Both the position numbers and the translations under genes were made by a program. A DNA stretch of 64,000 nucleotides from DATCJA01 sp963814955 (lineage in GTDB: Bacteria; Acidobacteriota; Vicinamibacteria; Vicinamibacterales; UBA2999): the NCBI GenBank assembly GCA_963814955.1, contig CAWFEX010000006.1, positions 186,001-250,000 of the forward strand, in the 5' to 3' direction. Each line of letters starts with the position of its first letter. Position 1 is the stretch's first letter. Below, piece by piece: positions 17,319-28,023 of this stretch. The notes under the pieces were generated by a model that was given only the letters and a program-made list of their open reading frames with translations, had not been told where the DNA came from and ran no database searches.

Positions 17319-20300
17319 ATGAAGGAAAGACCGCGGTACCCGGGGATCCGGGTAACTGCTAACGGCAATCAGCTCGTTTCGTATCACACCGAAGCCCGGA
17401 TAGCCGACGCGGGGGTGTTCTACCCGATCACCCCGTCGACAGAAGGCGGCGAGCTGTATCAGCAGGCGTTCGCCGAAGGCAAGCTCAACGTGTTCGGTGG
17501 CAACACGATAGCCATCGAAGCCGAAGGCGAACACGCTGCTCAGGGCGGCGCGATCGCCCACTCCGTCTGCGGCAAGCGGGTGGTGAACTACACCTCCGGG
17601 CAGGGGGTGGTCTACGGGGTCGAGCAGTACTACCACGCGCCCGGCAAGTGCTCCACGATGGTCCTCGAGGTCGGCGCGCGGGCGCTGACGAAGCACGCCC
17701 TCAACGTGCATTGCGGCCACGACGATGTGTACGGCGCGCTCGATACCGGCTGGATCATCGTGTTCGGCAAGGACGCCCAGCAGGCCGCCGATCAGGCGCT
17801 GATTCTGCGGCGCGTCACCGAGCTGTCGCTGACCCCGGGCATGAACGTCATGGACGGGTTCCTGACGACGCATCTCGAGCGGACGTTCTACAAGCACGAG
17901 TCACAGCTGATCCGCGACTACCTCGGCGCTCCCGACGACATCATCGAATGCCCCACTGAAAGCCAGCGCGTTCTCTTCGGTCCCCGCCGCAGGCGTGTGC
18001 CCAAGATGATCGACCTGACCAACCCTGTCCTCCTCGGTCCCGTGCAGAACCAGGAGCACTACATGCAGGGCGTGGTCGCCCGCCGGAACAACTTCACAGA
18101 GCCGATCATCCAGTTCTTCGAGGACGCGTACAGAGATTTTGCGGCGCTCACGGGCCGGTACTACGGACTGGTCAGTGAGTACAGGACGGAGGACGCGGAC
18201 ACGGTGTTCGTGTCGCTCGGTTCGGCCGCCGAGAACATCGAAGCAGCGGTCGATTACCTGCGCGAGCGCCGGGGCGCGACGGTGGGATCCATACACCTGA
18301 ACCTGTTCCGCCCATTCCCGGAGGCTGCTGTCGTCAAGGCGCTTGCCGGAAAGAAGAACGTCATCATCCTCGAGCGGACGGACGAGCCGATGGCGGGCGA
18401 CAACCCGATGGGCCGCGACATCCGGACCGCGCTGAACAAGGCACTCCAGCACGAGGCAGGGCTGCCTGCAATCACCGCGGACCAGATGCCCCGCCTGTTC
18501 GCGGGGATCTATGGACTCGGCTCGCGCGATTTCCGGCCCGAGCACTCGATCGGCGCCTACGAGTTCGCGACCGGCACACGCGCCCGGAAGGACGGCAAGC
18601 GTGCGGTGGACGGCACGTCCTTTATGGTCCTTGGCGTGGATCATCCGTACGAGGTGAAGTCCAACGACACACCTTCGTTGCTTCCCGACAAGGCGATTGC
18701 CGTCCGCTTCCATTCCGTGGGCGGCTGGGGCGCCATCACGACGGGCAAGAACCTTGGCGCGATCATCGGCGACCTGAACGACCTGCTCTACGAGCGCGAC
18801 AAGATCGTCGACGAGCTGGGCAATCCGAAAGAGATCATTCATGTCAGCGCCAATCCGAAGTACGGCTCCGAGAAGAAGGGGGCGCCGACCTCCTACTTCA
18901 TGATTGCGGCGCCCGAACGGATTCGCGTCAACTGCGATCTCCGTCACGTGAACGTCGTGCTCTGCTGCGACCCCAAAGCCTTCACGCATTGCAACCCGCT
19001 CGACGGCATGTCCGAAGGCGGGTCTCTGGTGTGGGAGTCGGAGGAAGAGGGCGAACAGGCATGGGAGCGGCTGCCGCTCTGGGCGCGCAAGCAGATCATC
19101 GACAAGAACATCCGCGTCTTCACGCTGCCGGGTTTCAAGATTGCGCGTAATGCCACCGACCGCGGCGACCTGCAGCTCCGGATGCAGGGCAACGCGTTCC
19201 TCGGCGCGTTCTTCGCCGTATCGCCGATGCTCCAGGAGTTCGGCATCACGCCGGAGCAGTTCCGCGACGCGGTGCACAAGCAATACGTCAAGAAGTTCGG
19301 CCGGCTCGGCGACGCGGTCGTGACCTCCAACATGGAGGTCATGACCAAGGGATTCGAGCTCGTGCGCGAGATCAACGTCGGCGCGCTCGAGGCACCCGAC
19401 CGGTCGACGCTCCGCGGCCAGGCGCTCCTGCCCGTGGTCGGCGGGAATGGAGACGGCGCAGGATGTGGATCGGGGTGCCGCTCGCACCCGATTCCCGAGG
19501 GACAGGAAGAGCGCACGCCGCTCACGCGAGTCGCGGTGTTCGATGCCGAGTTCCGTTCGACCTACGGGTATGACCAGCCGGCATCCCCGCTGGCGGCGCT
19601 GGGCGTGATGGCCGCCGGGAGCGGCGACACGGCATCGAAGTACGTCGCGCGGCGCGAAACGCCTTTGTACATTCCAGAGAACTGCACGCAGTGCATGGAA
19701 TGCATCGCGGTCTGTCCCGACACCGCCCTCCCCAACTGCTCGCAGGATTTCGACACGATTCTCCGCACGGCGATCACGAACTACGTCGAGGATCCGTCGG
19801 AGCGCGGGAAGATGCTCGGGCTCGTGCCGGAAATCGATCGCCGGACGCGCGAGCTCATGCGCGACTCGGTGGCGAAGAGCACCGGAACGCCACTGCAGTC
19901 GTTCATTCGCCAGGTCACCAACGACGTCAACGGCTTCTCCGATACCGCCAAGACGCAGCTATTCAACGTCCTCGACAAGATCCCGATGGCGTATCAGAAG
20001 GCCAACGCGATCTTCGCGACGCCGGAGAAAAAGAAGGCCGGCGGCGGCGGCATCTTCTCCATCTTCGTGTCGGACCTCTGTAAGGGATGCGCCGCGTGCG
20101 TCACGGCCTGCGGCGAACATCAGGCGTTACGGATGGTGCAGGAAACCGAGGAGGTGAACGCCGAGCACGAAAGTGGCACGGCCTTCCTGGATCTGCTGCC
20201 GGACACGCCCCAGAAGTATCTTGGCCTCTACAACGACACGCGACCGCAGGACTCCAAGACGGCGACGTCTGCGCAACATGCTGATGGTGCGCCGCAACTA

Positions 20301-22074
20301 CGACGCATTGGTATCCGGAGACGGCGCGTGCGCCGGCTGTGGTGAGAAGAGCATCCTCCGCGCCTGTGCCGCGGTGACGGAAGCGTACATGCGTCCGCTC
20401 TTCCACGCCAAAGCCGATCGGCTGCGCGCGAAGGCGGATCAACTGGACAAGAACGGGGTCGAGAAGCTGGCCGCAATGAAGGAACGAAGCCAGGCCGAAT
20501 ACGACCTGCTGCGCCAGGCTGTCGCGCACATGCTGATGGGGCTAGGCGGCGAGGACGACAAAGACACGAAAGGGCGCATGGCGGCTCACGGTCCTATCTC
20601 CGACCGGGACGTGATCGACGCGATTACGGCGGTCATGCGGCAGGAGGCGTTCAATCATAAGAACCTCCAGCCGATCGACGGACGCCTCGCCAACGGTATG
20701 TCGGTGATGGCCATGGCGGCGCACACCGGCTGCAACACGGTGTACGGATCGACGCCGCCCAACAACCCGCATCCGTATCCGTGGATGAACTCGCTCTTCC
20801 AGGACGGCATCACCGTCGGCTGGCTCCTCGGCGAAAGCTTCATCGTCGATCATGGACGGCGGTCCGTGATCCCCGAGCGTCTCGCCGATGCCCTGATGAA
20901 CCGCGAGACAGACGTCATCAACCCGCGCGAGTACTACGAATACGTCCACTTCACCGACGCGATCATGACCGACCAGGAGATCCTCGAGCTGCCCAAGGTA
21001 TGGGTGGTTGGCGGCGACGGCGGCATGGGTGACATCGGATACCAGAACATGTCGAAGGTAATCCTGCAGAACCGTCCGAACGTGAAGGCGGTGATGCTCG
21101 ACACTCAGGTCTACTCCAACACCGGCGGTCAGAACTCCGACTCGACGCCGATGCTGGGCGGCAACGATATGAACGTGTTCGGCGCGGCCACACAGGGCAA
21201 GAACCACGAGAAGAAAACGGTCGCCGAAACGTTCCTGGCCGGCCACGGATCGCCGTTTGTCGCGCAGGTGTCGATTGCCAACGCGCCCAAACTCTATCGA
21301 TCGATCCTCGACGGCATCGAGTACCGCGGCACGTCGTTCCTCCAGTGCTTCACCACGTGCCAGCCGGAGCACGGCGTGGCCGACGACATGGCGCTCACGC
21401 AGGCCCAGCGCGTGCGGGACTCCCGGGGCGCGCCGGAGTTCGTCTTCAATCCGAGACTTGGCGAAACCTATCAGGAAGCGCTGGACGTCAAGGGCAATCC
21501 TTCGATCGACATGGACTGGTACGAGGCCAAGTTCAAGGCGACGAACGAGCCCTACCGGTTCACCGTGGCACACTGGTGCGCGACCGAAGCCCGCTTCCGC
21601 AACCACCTCAAAAAGGTCAAGAAAGACGACGCGGCAAAGCTGATTCCACTTGAGAACATGCTGGTGCGCATCACCCAGCAGGACGTCGTATATCGCAGGT
21701 ACCTGCGCGCGGACCATCGCTCGTACATTCCCGATTTCGGCGTCTACATCAGGGTGCAGGGAGCGAACGGCGACATCGAGTACCGGTCGATCTCGCGCCA
21801 GCTCGTGCTCTTCTGCGTGGAGCGCCGCAAGGCATGGCGCATGCTGCAGAGCAAGGCAGGCATCGAGAACCGCGAATACAAGGCTCAACGGTCTCTGCTC
21901 GCCGACGTTGATGCGGGCAAGGTGTCGAAAGAACACCTGTTTGCCTACGCCGAACAACTGCTGAAGGAACGCATGCCGGCCGCGGGCGGGGCGCACAAAC
22001 CGGCCGCGCCGACGGTTGCTCCACCGGTTGCGGCAAAACCCGCTGCCGCCGGAACGACCGTCAGCGTCTCGTAA
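17319..22074 (+). pseudogene. Giant pyruvate:ferredoxin oxidoreductase (alpha-gamma-delta-beta chain) with a frame break
   Basis: The enzyme oxidatively decarboxylates a 2-oxoacid (probably pyruvate) to an acyl-CoA, reducing ferredoxin. From ATG 17319 (GGGGAGG upstream) the chain has the alpha domain (ARIADAGVFYPITPST), gamma domain (VRFHSVGGWGAITTGKNLG, about residue 465), and a delta domain with CTQCMECIAVC (about residue 788) and CKGCAACVTAC (about residue 920). The beta domain follows in the next frame from about 20278: TPP-site GDGACAGCGEKS and VVGGDGGMGDIGYQN. An extra T at 20268 explains the break; corrected length is about 1584 residues. Otherwise two overlapping genes are possible (17319-20345 and 20278-22074). 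It is much longer than classical NifJ, mainly in the beta part. Confidence 0.85.
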
Positions 22075-22093
22075 CCGGGTCTGGCAGCGCATC

Positions 22094-22120
22094 CGTAGCG
22101 CGCAGGCTTGAGCCTTCGCG
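22094..22120. repeat. Degenerate hairpin element, GCAGGCTnnAGCCTGC family
   Basis: GTAGCGCGCAGGCT-TG-AGCCTTCGCG forms an imperfect short-loop hairpin. The same family occurs at 49153-49187 in the opposite orientation, with the GTAGCG flank on the other side. Confidence 0.55.
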
Positions 22121-22122
22121 TG

Positions 22123-22128
22123 TATAAT
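22123..22128 (+). promoter_or_regulatory. Possible -10 box for the cytochrome c gene
   Basis: A perfect TATAAT lies 43 bases before the ATG at 22171, directly after the hairpin element. No good -35 match is found 16-18 bases upstream, so this is weak evidence. Confidence 0.25.
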
Positions 22129-22170
22129 CCGCGCCGATCCCCGGCCACCCCCTGACAGCGAGGGTCCGTC

Positions 22171-23004
22171 ATGAAGTGGATTTACACGGCGCTGATTGTC
22201 ACCGTCCTCAGCGTGGCACACGTCATCGCTCAGGACGTGTTCGTCACGATTCCGAACGTTGCGACGAAGAATCCTCTCGAAGGCAATGCGGACGCCATAA
22301 CCGCCGGCATGGGCGTCTACCGGGTTCGCTGCGCCGACTGTCACGGAATGGATGCCCGTGGCATTCGGGGGCCCGATATCACACAGGTGTGGGCAAAAGG
22401 CCGGACGGACGGGGCGCTCTTTTCCACCGTTCGGAACGGGGTACCGAGCACCGAAATGCCTGCCCATCCGGCTCCGCGGATGTCAGACATGGATATCTGG
22501 CGCATCCTCGCCTACCTGAAAACGATGGCCGCGCCGGCACCTGCCGGCACGCCGCGCGGCAATGCCGGCGCCGGTGAAAACCTGTTCGTCGCCAACTGCA
22601 TCGGGTGCCACAGGGTGGGAGACCGCGGCGGGAATCTCGGACCCAACCTGTCGCGCATTGGCGTCGCGCGTGCACGTGCCGCCATGGCGCGGCAAATACG
22701 CGGCACCGTAGAGGACTTCCGCACCGGCTACGAGCCCGTCACGCTGACCACGCCCGGCGGGCAGGAAATCCGTGGCGTGAAGAAGAACGAAGACCTGTTC
22801 TCGGTGCAGGTCATGGATACGCGCGAGCGCATTCAGGGATATCTCCGCGAGGACATGCGCTCGGTGAACAGCGAAAAGAAGTCGGCGATGCCGGTCTTCG
22901 GTTCGGACAAGCTGTCCGATGAGCAGCTCGACGACGTGCTCACGTATCTCGAGACCCTGCAGGGAAACAAACCGGGATCATCGGACGGCAACGGCAATCG
23001 TTAG
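22171..23004 (+). CDS. Secreted dihaem cytochrome c
   Basis: 277 residues with a signal peptide (VAHVIAQ) and two haem-binding motifs: CADCH (about residue 54) and CIGCH (about residue 145), each followed by a methionine that could be the sixth ligand (STEMPAHP, KSAMPVFG). Between and after the haems is a longer linker (RGTVEDFRTGYEPVTLTTPGGQEIRG) typical of cytochromes that partner quinoprotein dehydrogenases. The PQQ dehydrogenase starts 10 bases downstream, so this is likely its electron acceptor. Confidence 0.85.
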   Translation: MKWIYTALIVTVLSVAHVIAQDVFVTIPNVATKNPLEGNADAITAGMGVYRVRCADCHGMDARGIRGPDITQVWAKGRTDGALFSTVRNGVPSTEMPAHPAPRMSDMDIWRILAYLKTMAAPAPAGTPRGNAGAGENLFVANCIGCHRVGDRGGNLGPNLSRIGVARARAAMARQIRGTVEDFRTGYEPVTLTTPGGQEIRGVKKNEDLFSVQVMDTRERIQGYLREDMRSVNSEKKSAMPVFGSDKLSDEQLDDVLTYLETLQGNKPGSSDGNGNR

Positions 23005-23014
23005 AGGAGTCGCT

Positions 23015-24688
23015 ATGTCTCGACGACGATCATCTGGGCGCTTCGCCTTCGCGGTGCTCGGGGCAGCAATAGTGGCGGTCACCGTGGCCGCGCAGGGCGT
23101 TCCGCCCGCGCTCGTTACCTCGCAGGAGCTGCTGGAAGGCCTTCCGGCCGACGGCTCACGCTGGGTGACGTTCGGTGGCAGCTACACGAACCAGCGGCAC
23201 AGCCCCCTCACGCAGATCACACCCGAGAACGTGGCGCGCCTCGTTCCGCAGTGGACGTTCCAGACCGACATTTCAGGCAGCCGATTCGAAACGACCCCGC
23301 TGCTGCGCGACAACGTGCTGTACGCGACGGGTCCCCTGAACCTCGCGTGGGCGATTGACGCCCGCACGGGCCGCGAGATCTGGCGGTACAAGCGCGAGCT
23401 GCCGCCCACCGGCAGCCTCACGGCGTGCTGCGGCCTGGTGAACAAGGGGTTCGGCGTGCTCGGCGACCGCCTCTTCATGACAACGCTCGACGCGCATCTG
23501 GTCGCGCTCAACATGAAGACAGGCGCCGTCGTCTGGGACGTCGCAATGGCGGATTACAAGCAGGGGTACGCTTCGACGATCGCCCCGCTTGTCGTCAAGG
23601 ACAAAGTGATCGTCGGCGTGGCGGGAGGCGAGTTCGGCATTCGCGGCTTCATCGACGCGTACGACGCGAAAACAGGCAAGCAGGCGTGGCGCTTCTACAC
23701 GATACCGGGACCCGGCGAGCCGGGCAACGACACGTGGGCGGGCGACTCGTGGCAGCGTGGCGGCGCCGGTGTGTGGGTAACGGGTGCGTACGATCCTGAG
23801 CTGAATCTGCTCTACTACGGCATCGGCAACCCAGGGCCCGATTACCACAGCGACAGCCGTAAGGGCGACAACCTCTACAGCGACTCAATCGTGGCGCTGG
23901 ATGCCGACACGGGCAAGCTCCGATGGCATTACCAGTTCACGCCGCACGATCTGCACGACTGGGATGCGACGCAGGTACCGATCCTTGCGGACTTGACGAT
24001 TGGCGGTCAGCCGCGCAAGGTCGTCATGTTCGCGAATCGCAACGGCTTTTACTACACGCTCGATCGGACGAACGGCAAAGTCATAGTGGCAAAGCCGTAT
24101 GTCGTAACGACGTGGGCGAAAGAGGTCGACTCGAACGGCCGCCCCATACTGTTGCCCGGCAACGTGCCCGATGAGAAGGGCGCGCTCACGTGTCCCGAGA
24201 TCCAAGGCGGCACGAATTTCTGGCCACCGAGCTACGATCCAGCACAGCGCCTCTTCTTCGTGAACGCGCGGGAAGCCTGCGCCACGTATTACGCCTGGCG
24301 CCAGGAATATGTGCCGGGTGAGCGCTATACCGGCGGTGCCGGTCAACGGGCGAAAGGGCCCGACCAGCGCGCGTACGGCGCGCTCCGTGCGATCGATCCC
24401 ATTACCGGCGAGCGGCGCTGGGAGTTCGAGTACATCACGCCGTCGACGTCGGGCCTCCTGTCGACTGCTTCAGGAGTGATCTTCAGCGGTGATGCCGAAG
24501 GAAACTTCCTCGCCATAGACGCGCGCAGCGGAAAGTTCCTCTGGCGGTTCCAGATGGGCTCGGCGCTGCACGGAACGTCGGCGATCACCTACATGCTGGA
24601 CGGCCGCCAGCATGTGCTGGTGCCGGCGGGATCCACGCTGACGTCCTGGGCGCTCTCGGACATCCCGCGCGTGCCGAGTACGCGCTGA
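23015..24688 (+). CDS. PQQ-dependent alcohol/methanol-type dehydrogenase
   Basis: A 557-residue periplasmic quinoprotein with signal peptide (VAVTVAAQG). It has the propeller repeats WAIDARTGREIWRYK and AIDARSGKFLWRF and the vicinal cysteines LTACCGLV. The catalytic region TPHDLHDWDATQ has a second Asp two positions after the catalytic one. By the established rule for this family, that extra Asp marks lanthanide-dependent (XoxF/PedH-like) enzymes. It lacks a fused haem domain, fitting the separate dihaem cytochrome upstream. The ATG follows AGAGGAG. It is paralogous to the enzyme at 13615-15769. Confidence 0.85.
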   Translation: MSRRRSSGRFAFAVLGAAIVAVTVAAQGVPPALVTSQELLEGLPADGSRWVTFGGSYTNQRHSPLTQITPENVARLVPQWTFQTDISGSRFETTPLLRDNVLYATGPLNLAWAIDARTGREIWRYKRELPPTGSLTACCGLVNKGFGVLGDRLFMTTLDAHLVALNMKTGAVVWDVAMADYKQGYASTIAPLVVKDKVIVGVAGGEFGIRGFIDAYDAKTGKQAWRFYTIPGPGEPGNDTWAGDSWQRGGAGVWVTGAYDPELNLLYYGIGNPGPDYHSDSRKGDNLYSDSIVALDADTGKLRWHYQFTPHDLHDWDATQVPILADLTIGGQPRKVVMFANRNGFYYTLDRTNGKVIVAKPYVVTTWAKEVDSNGRPILLPGNVPDEKGALTCPEIQGGTNFWPPSYDPAQRLFFVNAREACATYYAWRQEYVPGERYTGGAGQRAKGPDQRAYGALRAIDPITGERRWEFEYITPSTSGLLSTASGVIFSGDAEGNFLAIDARSGKFLWRFQMGSALHGTSAITYMLDGRQHVLVPAGSTLTSWALSDIPRVPSTR

Positions 24689-24697
24689 ACGCTCTCG

Positions 24698-24773
24698 TAG
24701 GGCGTGTCCTTTTGGACCCGCCTTGTTAGACAGGGCTGCGCCGGATCGCCGGGTCCGAAAGGACCCGGCCTAC
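24698..24773. repeat. Hairpin repeat element, GTAGGGCG/GGTCC family
   Basis: Starts GTAGGGCG, contains the hairpin GTCC-TTTT-GGAC and a second GGGTCC-GAAA-GGACCC, and ends GGCCTAC, complementary to the start. It lies between convergent genes and could act as a bidirectional terminator. Related elements are at 28813-28867 and 43212-43254. Confidence 0.65.
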
Positions 24774-24789
24774 ATCCTCGGACCCGGCT

Positions 24790-25386
<597 letters not shown>

Positions 25387-25506
25387 GAATCCTCCTCGCG
25401 AGGCGGCGAGCCGAAACGGGCCCGCCCTATGGGCGCGCAAAGGTCGCGCGGCAATCGTAGAGCGCCCCGATGCGGGCGCCAGAACCTTCCAATCGGTACT
25501 CGGTCG

Positions 25507-26643
25507 TTACTGGATCGACAACATCCGATCGAGCGCTACTCGAGTCCAGTGCTTCTGGTCCTCGGGTACGACGATCTGGTTGTGCACACGGCCATTGACG
25601 AGCTCTTCGAGTACCCACAGCAGATGATTCGGAGAGACTCTGAACATCGTCGAGCACAGGCAGCCGAACCTGTCCAGCGACACGACCGTGCGATCTGGAG
25701 CGAGACTGCTCGCGAGGCGGTTGACGAGGTGGACTTCCGTGCCGACGGCCCAAACCGAGCCAGCCGGGCTGTTCGTGACCGTCCTGATGATGTACTCCGT
25801 ACTGCCGCTGTCGTCGGCGGCCTGGACGACGTCCCACGGCACTTCAGGATGCACGATGACACGAACGCCTGGGTGGGTCCTGCGGACCGCCTCGATCTGC
25901 TGGACGGAAAAGCGCGTATGCACCGAGCAGTGGCCCTTCCACAGAATCATGCGGGCACGTTCGACCTGGTCTGGATCGAGGCCGCCGAAGATTTCGTTTG
26001 GATCCCATACCACCATGTCGTCGAGCGCGATGCCCATCTTGTAGGCCGTGTTGCGACCCAGGTGCTGATCGGGCAGGAAGAGGACCTTGTCCCCTCGCTC
26101 AAACGCCCATTTCAGCGTGGCGGCGGCGTTCGACGACGTGCAGACAGTGCCGTCTTGCTCGCCGACGAACGCTTTGATGGAAGCAGCCGAGTTGATATAG
26201 GTGACAGGAACGACACCGCAGATTCCCATCTGCGCAAGCTCGTCCCAGCACGCCTCGAGCTGATCCAGTTCGGCCATATCGGCCATCGAACAGCCTGCCG
26301 CGAGATCGGGAAGAATGACCTTCTGATGCGGTGCGGCGAGCACATCGGCGCTTTCGGCCATGAAGTGAACACCGCAGAAGACGATGTAGTCTGCGTCCGG
26401 ACGTTTGGCGATCTGCCGGGCGAGCCGGAAGGAGTCGCCTGTGTGATCGGCGAACTTGATGACTTCGTCCCGCTGATAGTGATGACCAAGAATGACCAGC
26501 CGGCTGCCCAGCGCAGCGCGAGCGGCGGCAATGCGAGCGTCCATCTCCGCGTCGGACAGCCCGAGGTACTTCTCGGGCAGGGGTTGACGCTCGGAGATGC
26601 GTTCGTTCTCGAACTCGGTCAGCAGCGGAATCATCGTTGACAT
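25507..26643 (-). CDS. nadA: Quinolinate synthase A
   Basis: 378 residues. It condenses iminoaspartate with dihydroxyacetone phosphate to quinolinate in NAD biosynthesis, using a 4Fe-4S cluster. The three ligand cysteines are visible in VFCGVHFMAE, TVCTSSNAA and GCLCSTM. Other family motifs are LGHHYQRDEV and FLPDQHLGRNTA. The start at 26643 removes an untranslated-looking leader that holds a promoter-like box and a strong hairpin. No nadB or nadC is adjacent. The upstream gene mqnE reads in the same direction. Confidence 0.93.
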   Translation of the reverse strand: MSTMIPLLTEFENERISERQPLPEKYLGLSDAEMDARIAAARAALGSRLVILGHHYQRDEVIKFADHTGDSFRLARQIAKRPDADYIVFCGVHFMAESADVLAAPHQKVILPDLAAGCSMADMAELDQLEACWDELAQMGICGVVPVTYINSAASIKAFVGEQDGTVCTSSNAAATLKWAFERGDKVLFLPDQHLGRNTAYKMGIALDDMVVWDPNEIFGGLDPDQVERARMILWKGHCSVHTRFSVQQIEAVRRTHPGVRVIVHPEVPWDVVQAADDSGSTEYIIRTVTNSPAGSVWAVGTEVHLVNRLASSLAPDRTVVSLDRFGCLCSTMFRVSPNHLLWVLEELVNGRVHNQIVVPEDQKHWTRVALDRMLSIQ

Positions 26644-26680
26644 TGCACAGCTTGTGAAATTTTTCGCAATCTCGAAACGT

Positions 26681-26729
26681 GAAAAAGGCCAAACCCACAG
26701 TCGGGCTATCGCCCCGTGGTGTTTGGACC
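26681..26729 (-). promoter_or_regulatory. Hairpin plus U-run in the nadA leader (attenuator or riboswitch candidate)
   Basis: On the minus strand an outer stem (26729-26721 with 26694-26687), an inner stem (CCAC/GTGG) and an apical stem GGGC-GATA-GCCC make one long hairpin with a 1x4 internal loop, directly followed by TTTTT. It begins about where transcription from the TATAAT at 26742-26737 should start, some 85 bases before the nadA ATG. The shape is that of an intrinsic terminator inside a leader. nadA leaders in Acidobacteriota are known to carry an NAD+-sensing RNA, but I cannot confirm a match to that consensus. Confidence 0.5.
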
Positions 26730-26736
26730 TGTCGAA

Positions 26737-26742
26737 ATTATA
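26737..26742 (-). promoter_or_regulatory. Possible -10 box for nadA
   Basis: Perfect TATAAT on the minus strand, placed so that transcription would start at the base of the leader hairpin. The -35 region is poor. Confidence 0.35.
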
Positions 26743-26772
26743 CCTCGTGGAAACTTGATACGACTCGTCACC

Positions 26773-26812
26773 GGGGTCTGACCCGGGGTCTGACCCCGGG
26801 TCAGACCCTCTG
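26773..26812. repeat. Hairpin repeat element, GGGGTCTGACCC family
   Basis: Three adjacent copies of GGGTCTGACCC, the last inverted (GGGTCAGACCC), just after the mqnE stop. A degenerate copy lies inside the 3' end of cysM (37535-37559). Confidence 0.7.
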
Positions 26813-26818
26813 AACGGC

Positions 26819-27925
26819 TCAGGCGACGGGAACGGCCTGCCTGACGTTGTAGAACGTGTCGCGCTCGAATGGCTCCCGGCCGGCGGCACGGACGAGCCGG
26901 GACAGCTGCGCCATGGAGAGCCCTTCGGGCGTGGGAGACCCGGCCATGTGGTAGATCTTCTCCTCCTGGACGGTGCCGTCCAGGTCGTCCACGCCAAACC
27001 ACAGTGCGGTCTGCGCCACCTCCACTCCGGTTGCAATCCAGAACGCCTTGATGTGCGGAACGTTGTCGAGCATCAGCCTCGAGACAGCGTGGACCTTCAG
27101 CGTGTCGGTTGCGGTGGGGGCCGGAAGCTTTCGCATCTGGTTGTTGTCGGGGTGAAACGCCAGCGGGATGAACGCCTGAAATCCGTCGGTTTCGTCCTGG
27201 AGCGCACGCACCCGCAACATGTGGTCGACCCGCTCTTCGAACGTTTCAATGTGACCGTACAGCATCGTCACGTTCGTGCGCATGCCCAGGCCGTGTGCAG
27301 TCCGGTGAATGGCCAGGTATCGGTCGGCGTCGCACTTGTCGTGGCAAATCTTCCTCCGCACGCGCTCGGCAAAAACCTCGGCGCCACCTCCCGGCAGTGA
27401 ATCGAGACCCGCCGCCATCAGCTCGCGCAGTATCTGCTCATCGGTCATCCCGTACAGGTCCGCGAAGAACGCGATCTCTACTGCGGTAAAGCACTTCAAA
27501 TGGATGTCCGGACGAATCCTCTTGAACCCCCGCAGCAGCTCCGTGTAGTAAGTGAACGGCAGATCGGGATTGAGGCCGTTGACGATATGGATTTCCGTAA
27601 GAGGCTGATGGGCCCGCTGACGCAGCTTGTCCCACGCCTGCTCCATCGACATCGTGTAAGCGGCAGAATCGGTGGGTTTCAGCCGTGCAAACGAGCAGAA
27701 GAGACAGCTGGCCACGCACACGTTCGTCGGCTCGAGACGCAGGTTGTAGTTGAAATACGTCCGTGAACCGTGGCGCTTTTCACGCTCGCGGTTTGCGAGC
27801 CAGCCGACGCCGAGCAGGTCGCGGGATTGAAACAACCGCACACCCTCGTCGAAGCCCAGGCGTTCACCGGCTTGCAGTTTCTCGTCGATGTCGTGGAGCC
27901 CGACGGCACTGATATGTGGATTCAC
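26819..27925 (-). CDS. mqnE: Aminofutalosine synthase MqnE (radical SAM)
   Basis: The first step of the futalosine menaquinone pathway joins enolpyruvyl-oxybenzoate to adenosine from SAM. About 368 residues. The radical SAM motif is CVASCLFC (CxxxCxxC), preceded by the family sequence YFNYNLRLEPTNV; GLDSLPGGGAEVF and MLYGHIET are further hallmarks. The start is uncertain: GTG 27925 gives the usual N-terminal length, while GTG 27970 would add 15 residues. A TACAAT-like -10 lies between the two. With mqnD and menG in this window, menaquinone is made by the futalosine route. Confidence 0.92.
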   Translation of the reverse strand: MNPHISAVGLHDIDEKLQAGERLGFDEGVRLFQSRDLLGVGWLANREREKRHGSRTYFNYNLRLEPTNVCVASCLFCSFARLKPTDSAAYTMSMEQAWDKLRQRAHQPLTEIHIVNGLNPDLPFTYYTELLRGFKRIRPDIHLKCFTAVEIAFFADLYGMTDEQILRELMAAGLDSLPGGGAEVFAERVRRKICHDKCDADRYLAIHRTAHGLGMRTNVTMLYGHIETFEERVDHMLRVRALQDETDGFQAFIPLAFHPDNNQMRKLPAPTATDTLKVHAVSRLMLDNVPHIKAFWIATGVEVAQTALWFGVDDLDGTVQEEKIYHMAGSPTPEGLSMAQLSRLVRAAGREPFERDTFYNVRQAVPVA

Positions 27926-28023
27926 ACGGAAACCCTGCAAATTGTACCCATGCTGGACTGCCCGCCACAACCGACACCGTTCCGGGAGGGGCTGCGTCCT
28001 CCGGACGCTGCAACGCTCCGCGT

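Noticed and set aside
17901..22467. Two very long minus-strand open frames opposite the PFOR
   Set aside because: Antisense shadows of a GC-rich coding region; no signal, domains or ribosome binding sites, and the plus strand has all PFOR motifs.
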